64,000 nucleotides of DNA, taken from the NCBI RefSeq assembly GCF_900103915.1, contig NZ_FNIG01000007.1, positions 1 to 64,000 of the forward strand. Reading direction: 5' to 3'. Position 1 is the first letter of the stretch. Every line of letters starts with the position of its first letter. This document shows, piece by piece, positions 55,133-64,000 of this stretch. Below the pieces are notes generated by a model. That model was not told where the DNA came from. It was given only the letters and a program-made list of their open reading frames with translations, and did not search any database. Origin of the DNA: Tenuibacillus multivorans (GTDB taxonomy: Bacteria; Bacillota; Bacilli; Bacillales; Alkalibacillaceae). The translations under genes were made by a program, and so were the position numbers.

Positions 55133-56662
55133 TTAAAATGAAACCTCTACTTTTTCTGTAGCTAAGCGTTTAAATTCCCGATCAAATGCAATTAATGTCA
55201 GTGGACGATTTGGATCAACCTTCGAAAAATCAATCCGCATATTCCAAGGTTGTGCGTAGGATTCACCCAGCTTCTTATCGCCTTGATATACCGCTACATA
55301 GTAAGGCTGTTCACCCTCTGGAAGTTTAACATATAAAAACGTGTCATGTTCACCATTGACTTGTTTTACCTCTTGGACAGGTAAAAACTGAGTTTCAATC
55401 GTCGTTTTTGCCCCTTCTACTGTTAATTGATCAATAAATTGACCATTCTGAATCATACGTTGATACGTCTTATCGACTTGTTTGTTATCTGCTAAGTCAT
55501 AATTGTTATTTTGGTTGTCATAGTTGGTCGTGATTTTATCTAAGTTAAAATACGTTACAGCCTTTATATTTGGGAACATACGCGGTAAAAAGCCATACAT
55601 ATTACCAATCTGGCTCGCAGCCCATTCTGAAAAGTCTTCATCTAGCTCATAACTATAATGTGAAACGGCACCTTCTGAAACCATCATCGGCTTGTGACTA
55701 TATTTTTCATAAATCGGTCTCAAATAGTCAATCGGGTTACCCCCTGGCTTACGCTCACCATGTGAAAACGGAATCGTATAAAGCGAAGTACCAACCCAAT
55801 CAACGTATTCATCCCCTGGGTAATATTGATCGATGTTGTGGCGTGGCAAGAAGTTTGGCGACCAAACCATCGCTACATTTGGTGCCTCCTTCTCCATAAT
55901 GTCATGGACGAGACGGAATTTTTCTTTATACTTTTCTGGATCGCCACTCCAAGGCACCCACTCGCCGTTCATTTCGCTAGCATAGCGTAAAAATACGGGT
56001 ACACCGGACTCTTTAGCCTCTCTTGCGAATTGGCGAATATATTCGCCGTCGACGACTTGGTCAAGACCTTCGGATGGTTCAAAACCGATTTGAATACCGG
56101 CCTGATATTTTTTAGCATTTTCCGCAAACTTAAGGGGGAAATAAGAGTCTGTTTCCTCGTAGTGTTGCCCCCATTTGGTATACGTTAAATAGATTGCGTG
56201 ATTTCGACCATAAATATCATCCATTAAGTCTGGGCGGTTTGTTTCCCTGGAGCCCGCCATAAAGAAACCGAGGTATGTCCCACTTTCAGGCTCAAATTTT
56301 CCTAAATTTTTGTCCTGCTTAACTGGTTGCTCTACATAAAGCGTCACATCCGTATCAATAAAATCAGCATAAATATTACTTTGCACGGTCCAGCTTGGCA
56401 TGTTAGCTTGTTCAAAATATTCCGCTGCCTTGATGTAGTATTCTTTAGACTTGTTGTATTGTTCTTGATCTTTATAATGTTCAGCAGTATTCATGGCTTT
56501 TCGAGCAGCGTCCGCCCAATTTGATGATTGAGCATTAGCAGCTTGACCTTCATGATTATTAGAAGTATCTGAATCATTCATCATCCCACAGCTCGTCAGT
56601 AGAGTTAAAAGTGGAATGATAGCGAATAGGATCCATGTGTTTTGATTGTTTTTCAATTTCAT
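55133..56662 (-). CDS. GH26-like secreted glycoside hydrolase lipoprotein
   Basis: A 509-residue lipoprotein (lipobox LLTLLTSCGM) with a helical N-terminal region (about 45-85, TPR-like: AEHYKDQEQYNKSKEYYIKAAEYF) and a TIM-barrel domain resembling GH26 beta-mannanases. The acid/base Glu is expected in FLRYASEMNGEWVPWSG and the nucleophile Glu in MMVSEGAVSHYS. The C-terminal 100 residues form a beta-rich domain. It would act on a polysaccharide outside the cell; the substrate is not certain. No sugar transporter is adjacent. The ATG at 56662 follows GGAAAG. Confidence 0.75.
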   Translation of the reverse strand: MKLKNNQNTWILFAIIPLLTLLTSCGMMNDSDTSNNHEGQAANAQSSNWADAARKAMNTAEHYKDQEQYNKSKEYYIKAAEYFEQANMPSWTVQSNIYADFIDTDVTLYVEQPVKQDKNLGKFEPESGTYLGFFMAGSRETNRPDLMDDIYGRNHAIYLTYTKWGQHYEETDSYFPLKFAENAKKYQAGIQIGFEPSEGLDQVVDGEYIRQFAREAKESGVPVFLRYASEMNGEWVPWSGDPEKYKEKFRLVHDIMEKEAPNVAMVWSPNFLPRHNIDQYYPGDEYVDWVGTSLYTIPFSHGERKPGGNPIDYLRPIYEKYSHKPMMVSEGAVSHYSYELDEDFSEWAASQIGNMYGFLPRMFPNIKAVTYFNLDKITTNYDNQNNNYDLADNKQVDKTYQRMIQNGQFIDQLTVEGAKTTIETQFLPVQEVKQVNGEHDTFLYVKLPEGEQPYYVAVYQGDKKLGESYAQPWNMRIDFSKVDPNRPLTLIAFDREFKRLATEKVEVSF

Positions 56663-56732
56663 TACCACAACTTTCCTTTCTCTTATGTCTTCAATTACCT
56701 TATCACATGATTTATTTTTTTGCTATTTATGA

Positions 56733-57416
56733 TTAGTTTAACTCTTTACTTAAAAATTCAATACCATTAACGACATCTTCATATCGTAAATAATCTTCCC
56801 CTTTTGCTTCTTCAAGGAATTTAATAAATAAATGGATGGGTTGATTGAAATCAGAATTGTCACTTATTAATGAATTTAGAATATCTAGTTTACTATTTAA
56901 ATCCTGCTTGACCTTCTCCCACTCTTCAGATGTTAATTCACGTTGAAGATCAAATTTGACCGAATCATTGGACATTTGTTTAAAAAGTGAACGTATTTCT
57001 TCACCATTATCAGGTTGATTATTGACGTAACGCTTTACTGCGTTTAAATCATACGTCATATGAATTGGGTATTGCCCTTCTTCATATTCATTTCCTTGTA
57101 ATCCAACTAAGTGTTCTTCATCTAGATTATGTTGCTCATTTGGATCAGTAGCCGTCTTTTCACCATCGTTAATAGTCAAAAATACAAATGTAAATAATAA
57201 TAAAGCGATTGCACTCGTTATTCCAGCTAAAACTCTTTTCCCTATAATTCCTCTCCTTCTCTTATTTCTATAGTCCATTGAAAAATTTATTATATTTTCG
57301 TGTATGCGGTCCCGTGTCTTCATATCAAATTCGTTTTCATAGTCTGGTTCTGGAAGTGACTGAATGTCATCTATCAATTCCCTAAACTGTTCATTCTCGT
57401 TCATCTGATATCCCAT
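56733..57416 (-). CDS. Membrane partner (probable anti-sigma factor) of the ECF sigma factor
   Basis: A 227-residue protein with a cytoplasmic N-terminal part (about 1-60), one membrane helix (VLAGITSAIALLLFTFVFL, about 66-85) and an extracellular C-terminal domain. It overlaps the sigma factor gene by 26 bp, the usual layout of a sigma/anti-sigma pair. No zinc-binding HxxxCxxC motif is present. It is smaller than B. subtilis RsiX; the partnership is inferred from position. Confidence 0.65.
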   Translation of the reverse strand: MGYQMNENEQFRELIDDIQSLPEPDYENEFDMKTRDRIHENIINFSMDYRNKRRRGIIGKRVLAGITSAIALLLFTFVFLTINDGEKTATDPNEQHNLDEEHLVGLQGNEYEEGQYPIHMTYDLNAVKRYVNNQPDNGEEIRSLFKQMSNDSVKFDLQRELTSEEWEKVKQDLNSKLDILNSLISDNSDFNQPIHLFIKFLEEAKGEDYLRYEDVVNGIEFLSKELN

Positions 57417-57903
57417 CCCTTTCCTTTTTAAGTGCTTTTAGTGCTCTATGATATGTGATACGCACCTTATTTTCATTCCAGTTTAAGGTCACTGCTGTTT
57501 CGGATACAGACATTTCCTTAATCGCTCGCAAAATAATCACATCTCTGTAATTTGCCTTCAACGACTGTATGACTTGGTATAGTTCTTTATGATTTTCGTT
57601 AAGTTGCAGAACTTTTTCTGGTGTTCGATCTTCTGTCGGCTCATAATCCCCTATACCAATAGCATTTTTAATTCTAGATCGTTTCCTTCTTCTCAATTCA
57701 TCTATACCAACATGACGGGCAATTGAAAATAGCCATGTTTTAGGGCTTGAATTTTCCTGATATGTATCAAAGCCTTTAATGGCTCGTATAAAAACCTCTT
57801 GTACCAAATCTTCAATATCGCCTGAACCGACATAATAAAGTAAGAAATGGTAGATGTCTTTGCTGTATAGATAAAACCACTCTGAAATTTTACTGATCGC
57901 CAT
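57391..57903 (-). CDS. sigX: ECF sigma factor, SigX-like
   Basis: A 170-residue ECF sigma factor. Region 2 is GDIEDLVQEVFIRAIKGFD and SSPKTWLFSIARHVGIDELR; region 4 is NYRDVIILRAIKEMSVSETAVTLNW with VRITYHRALKALKKE. The SSPKTWLFSIARH stretch recalls SigX of B. subtilis, which responds to envelope stress. An autoregulatory SigX-type promoter precedes it. The ATG follows GGGGAGAA. Confidence 0.8.
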   Translation of the reverse strand: MAISKISEWFYLYSKDIYHFLLYYVGSGDIEDLVQEVFIRAIKGFDTYQENSSPKTWLFSIARHVGIDELRRRKRSRIKNAIGIGDYEPTEDRTPEKVLQLNENHKELYQVIQSLKANYRDVIILRAIKEMSVSETAVTLNWNENKVRITYHRALKALKKERDGISDERE

Positions 57904-57941
57904 CCATTTCTCCCCGTAAAATATTTAAAAGTCATTAATTA

Positions 57942-57968
57942 GTCGAACCCGCTATTTAAAATATTTCA
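57942..57968 (-). promoter_or_regulatory. Autoregulatory ECF (SigX-type) promoter
   Basis: TGAAAT (57963-57968) and CGAC (57942-57945) are 17 bp apart on the minus strand, about 40 bp before the sigma gene. The -10 CGAC is the recalled SigX signature, compared with CGTC/CGTA for SigW. Confidence 0.6.
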
Positions 57969-57998
57969 CTTTGATCGAAAAATTTATAAACAAAAAAA

Positions 57999-58025
57999 GT
58001 ACACTACTCATCAAAGTAGTGTACT
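57999..58025 (-). terminator. Terminator of the symporter gene
   Basis: AGTACACTACT pairs with AGTAGTGTACT around a 5-nt loop, followed by TTTTTTTG on the minus strand, about 27 bp past the stop. Confidence 0.9.
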
Positions 58026-58052
58026 CAATCTTTTTTATTTTTAATTTAACTC

Positions 58053-59303
58053 TTAAGCTTCATCACTAATGGATGGTTTTTTCTCTTCAACGTCACCCTC
58101 TGATTCGGAGATCAGCAAGGCACAAGTTGCATCACCTGTAATGTTAACAGCTGTACGAGTCATATCAAGTAGACGGTCGACCCCGAGAATTAAACCAATA
58201 GCTTCCACTGGTAACCCAACCTGGTCTAATACCATCGCTAGCATGATGAGTCCCACACCTGGAACACCTGCTGTACCAACCGATGCTAGAATCGCTATTA
58301 AGACAACGGTGATAATTTGTGTGAAGGTCAAATCGACCCCAGATACTTGAGCGATGAAAACAGTCGCAACACCTTGCATGATGGCAGTACCATCCATGTT
58401 AATAGTTGCTCCGAGTGGTTGTACGAAACTACTAACCGGTTTACGAACACCTAGGTTTTCTTGTGCTGTTTTCATCGAAACTGGTAGTGTCCCACTACTA
58501 CTTGCGGTACCAAAGGCAACACTCATAGCTGGTGAGAAGTTTTTAAAGAACCAAAGCGGGCTCTTTTTGATCATAAATTTAATAACAGAACCATATGTGA
58601 TGATGGCATGTATGATTAGCCCAGCTAATACAACTAAAAAGTACGCAAGCATCTGCATAATAGCATCAATACCAGCTCCACCAACAGCTGATGCAATTAG
58701 ACCAAACGCACCAAATGGAGCCGTGTACATAATAATCTGAATGAGATACATCACCAGTTCGTTTGCTTGTTCAAATAGCCGTAAAACACGATCTGTCTTT
58801 TTACTTAAAATAGCTAGTCCGAAGCCGAGAAATACTGCAAAGAAGATGATTTGTAGCATTTCTCCACTTGTCATGGCTTGTATTGGGTTTGTTGGAATAA
58901 TATTGATTAACGTATCAACGACCGACGGAGCTTCTTCCGCTTCAAAGGTTGCTTCTTCAGAATTTAATAGATCTGGATCATATTCACCTGGCTGGAACAA
59001 AAAAGCTAGTGACATCGCGATTGTAATCGCTATCGCAGTTGTCGATAAGAAAAATAGAATCGTTTTACCACCGATACGTCCTAACTTCTTTGGATCGCCA
59101 AGGTTCGCCACACCTAATACGATAGAGATGAAGACGATTGGAATAACCATCATTTGAATAAGACGTAAGAATATATCACCTAATGGCGCAAAAAAGTATT
59201 GATCTATTGGTGTAAATATTTCAGGTGCAAATAAATTTAAACCTAACCCGATGACAATACCGAGAAAGAGTGCTATTAAGATTGATTTTGTTAAGTTTTT
59301 CAT
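58053..59303 (-). CDS. gltP: Dicarboxylate/glutamate:cation symporter (GltP/GltT family)
   Basis: A 416-residue DAACS-family transporter with eight helices and two hairpin loops. The substrate and ion motifs are present: FGTASSSGTLPV in hairpin 1, NMDGTA in helix 7 and DMTRTAVNITGDATC in helix 8. It imports glutamate, aspartate or C4-dicarboxylates with Na+ or H+. Arg in DMTRTA is typical of acidic substrates. The ATG follows GGGAGG. Confidence 0.9.
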   Translation of the reverse strand: MKNLTKSILIALFLGIVIGLGLNLFAPEIFTPIDQYFFAPLGDIFLRLIQMMVIPIVFISIVLGVANLGDPKKLGRIGGKTILFFLSTTAIAITIAMSLAFLFQPGEYDPDLLNSEEATFEAEEAPSVVDTLINIIPTNPIQAMTSGEMLQIIFFAVFLGFGLAILSKKTDRVLRLFEQANELVMYLIQIIMYTAPFGAFGLIASAVGGAGIDAIMQMLAYFLVVLAGLIIHAIITYGSVIKFMIKKSPLWFFKNFSPAMSVAFGTASSSGTLPVSMKTAQENLGVRKPVSSFVQPLGATINMDGTAIMQGVATVFIAQVSGVDLTFTQIITVVLIAILASVGTAGVPGVGLIMLAMVLDQVGLPVEAIGLILGVDRLLDMTRTAVNITGDATCALLISESEGDVEEKKPSISDEA

Positions 59304-59397
59304 ATTTCAACCTCCCTTTTATTTACTGATACTACAATAATATGTTAACTCCTTCTTTTTTATCACACCTTGTACGAATAGATAAGTAAAAGGTAAT

Positions 59398-59421
59398 AAA
59401 CCCCGCCAATAAATGACGGGG
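59398..59421 (-). terminator. Terminator of the glycolytic operon
   Basis: A CCCCG/CGGGG stem with an 11-nt loop and a TTTATT tail on the minus strand, 9 bp past the eno stop. Confidence 0.6.
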
Positions 59422-59429
59422 CACAACAT

Positions 59430-62254
<2,825 letters not shown>

Positions 62255-62265
<11 letters not shown>

Positions 62266-63019
62266 GTTGACCAGCCTCCACGAGTTTTAAAAATGCATCC
62301 TCTTTTAAGCTAGCACCACCAACTAATGCGCCGTCAATGTCTGACATGCCAAGAAGCTCTTCAATATTCTCAGGTTTGACACTTCCACCGTACTGAATGC
62401 GAACCGCTTCAGAGACATCTTCACTATAGGCTTCTTTGACGACTTCCCGGATATGCTTGCACACTTCATTGGCTTCTTCACTTGTTGCCGTTTTGCCTGT
62501 TCCGATTGCCCAAATCGGTTCGTAAGCGATGACGACTTGTTTCGCTTGCTCATCACTTAATCCATCCAGTGCTTTTTTTACCTGACCCGACACAAAATCC
62601 ACCGTTTCATTGTTCTCACGTTGTTCTAACGATTCGCCAACACAAACAATCGGTAACAAATTGTGCTCGAATGCCGCTTTCGTCTTCTTATTAACCGTTT
62701 CGTCAGTTTCGTTAAAATATTGACGGCGTTCAGAGTGCCCAATAATAACGTAATCCACGAGTAAATCCTCTAACATTGTCGGACTCACTTCTCCTGTGAA
62801 CGCACCACTCTCTTCATAGTGCATATTTTGTGCGCCAATTTTAACATGATAGGCTCGAGCCGCTTCTGAGATAAACGGAATGTGAACAAACGGCGCACAC
62901 ACTACCGTATCGACCTCTTCGTTCGGTGGGACCTTCTCTCGTATATCCACAACAAAACGCGCTCCTTCCGCGACGAGCTTATTCATTTTCCAATTTCCTG
63001 CAATAATCGGTTTCCGCAT
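62255..63019 (-). CDS. tpiA: Triosephosphate isomerase
   Basis: A 254-residue TIM. Catalytic Lys in GNWKMNK, His in [10 protein letters not shown], Glu in [13 protein letters not shown] and the phosphate-binding [11 protein letters not shown] and GALVGGASL are intact. It overlaps the pgk stop by one base (TAATG) and gpmI by 11 bp, so translation of the operon is coupled. Confidence 0.98.
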
Positions 63020-64000
63020 TATTTCACCTCATCCTCTTGATCATTTAATGCCGCAACACCTGGGAGGACTTTTCCTTCCATAAACTCTAGGGAAGCGCCC
63101 CCACCAGTTGAGATATGATCCATTTGCTCCGCATAGCCAAACTTCTCAACTGCTGACGCTGAATCACCGCCACCAATGATAGTATAGCCATCTGTTTCGG
63201 CTAACGCTTCGGCCACACCTTTTGTTCCATGCGCAAAAGCATCATATTCGAACACACCCATTGGTCCATTCCACATGATTAATTTAGAATCTTTAACAAC
63301 CTGACTAAACTGTTCAACCGTCTTCGGTCCGATGTCTAAACCTTCCCAGCCTTCAGGGATTTCTTCTACCGGAACGACTTTTGTGTTCGCATCAGGTGAA
63401 AACTCATCCGCCACGACCACATCAGATGCCAAATGAATCGCTACACCTTGATGTTCAGCCTTGTCCATAAAATCTTTTGCTAAATCTATTTTATCCTCTT
63501 CTAATAATGAGTTCCCGATTTCATAGCCTTGCGCTTTAATAAACGTGTACGATAAACCACCACCAATCAATAGATGGTCGACCTTATCTAATAGATGATC
63601 AATGACACCAATTTTATCTTTGACCTTTGCCCCACCGATAATCGCGGTAAACGGACGTTCAGGACTTTCTAACGCTTGTCCTAATACCTCGATTTCTTTT
63701 TCTAGTAAAAAGCCAGACATTGCCGGCAAATGATGAGCCACCCCCTCTGTTGAGGCATGCGCACGGTGAGCCGCACCAAACGCGTCATTCACATACACAT
63801 CAGCTAAGGATGCAAACTGCTTAGCAAGCTCCTCATCATTTTTCTTCTCACCTGGATGAAAACGAACATTTTCCAATAACAATACATCACCGTTATCCAT
63901 GCTGTTAATGTTCTGAGTGACTTCCTCGCTGTAAACATCATCCGATTTTAATACTGGTTTTTCTAATAAATTACTTAAGTGCTGTGCAACAGGATCTAAA
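63019..64000 (-). CDS. pgk: Phosphoglycerate kinase, partial
   Basis: The C-terminal 326 residues; the start lies beyond the right edge of the window. The reading frame is open through position 64000, beginning [18 protein letters not shown]. Visible motifs are [38 protein letters not shown] and the nucleotide-binding [13 protein letters not shown] with [13 protein letters not shown]. It makes ATP from 1,3-bisphosphoglycerate. gap and its repressor gene cggR are expected upstream. Confidence 0.98.
   Translation of the reverse strand, partial: LDPVAQHLSNLLEKPVLKSDDVYSEEVTQNINSMDNGDVLLLENVRFHPGEKKNDEELAKQFASLADVYVNDAFGAAHRAHASTEGVAHHLPAMSGFLLEKEIEVLGQALESPERPFTAIIGGAKVKDKIGVIDHLLDKVDHLLIGGGLSYTFIKAQGYEIGNSLLEEDKIDLAKDFMDKAEHQGVAIHLASDVVVADEFSPDANTKVVPVEEIPEGWEGLDIGPKTVEQFSQVVKDSKLIMWNGPMGVFEYDAFAHGTKGVAEALAETDGYTIIGGGDSASAVEKFGYAEQMDHISTGGGASLEFMEGKVLPGVAALNDQEDEVK

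Noticed and set aside
58069-59157. Plus-strand frames opposite the symporter
   Set aside because: Antisense shadows of a strongly conserved transporter; no ribosome binding sites.

Overview
The window is a low-GC Gram-positive chromosome segment from a spore-forming member of the Bacillaceae. The evidence is the SufCDSUB operon order, a yus-like gene neighbourhood (metNPQ, yusE, yusF, gcvH, yusI, then fadE-fadA-fadN-fadM) as in Bacillus subtilis, S-box riboswitches, MhqR, FadR, Zur and LexA-type operators, four YjcZ-type small spore proteins, and the secG-est-rnr-smpB-ssrA block. Very acidic linkers in the surface lipoproteins hint at a salt-tolerant lineage, but no species can be named from the sequence alone.

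Layout. 1-330: left end of an IS3-family (IS150-type) element. 0.5-4.5 kb: a small membrane protein, Spx, then a quinone/electrophile stress unit (ring-cleaving dioxygenase, MhqR, SDR dehydrogenase), each promoter carrying an MhqR-like operator. 4.6-9.9 kb: sufCDSUB. 10-15.9 kb: a structured intergenic repeat, metNPQ behind two tandem SAM riboswitches, thioredoxin-like genes, gcvH and yusI. 16-20 kb: an accessory island with a 534-residue protein made of two tandem DUF1670-like halves (six helix-turn-helix segments), ringed by GGACAWWTGTCC palindromes and a 38-bp perfect palindrome, followed by gene remnants and a secreted-protein gene broken by an in-frame stop. 20-26.7 kb: fatty acid beta-oxidation (fadN-fadA-fadE) with a perfect FadR box, and proline dehydrogenase. 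26.8-29.9 kb: zinc uptake znuACB-zur behind tandem Zur boxes. 30-40 kb: an EAL/GGDEF membrane protein, an FtsW-like protein, an ABC-F ATPase, an alcohol dehydrogenase and transporters. 40-43.8 kb: a MerR-controlled acyl-CoA operon. 43.8-49 kb: spore-associated small proteins and transporters. 49-55 kb: a LAGLIDADG protein under a LexA-type box, tmRNA, SmpB, RNase R, esterase, SecG. 55-59 kb: a GH26-like lipoprotein, a SigX-like ECF sigma factor with its membrane partner, and a dicarboxylate/glutamate symporter. 59.4-64 kb: the glycolytic operon pgk-tpiA-gpmI-eno, with pgk running off the window.

The least explained signals are (i) the tandem DUF1670-like protein with its palindrome set, the best candidate here for an undescribed self-contained unit; (ii) four intergenic arrays of unrelated short sequences that share a 20-21 bp period (near 32.4, 33.8, 43.8 and 51.6 kb); (iii) the SOS-type promoter of the free-standing LAGLIDADG gene; and (iv) the two complete SAM riboswitches in series. 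All functional statements rest on reading the sequence and on recalled family knowledge; no database search was run.
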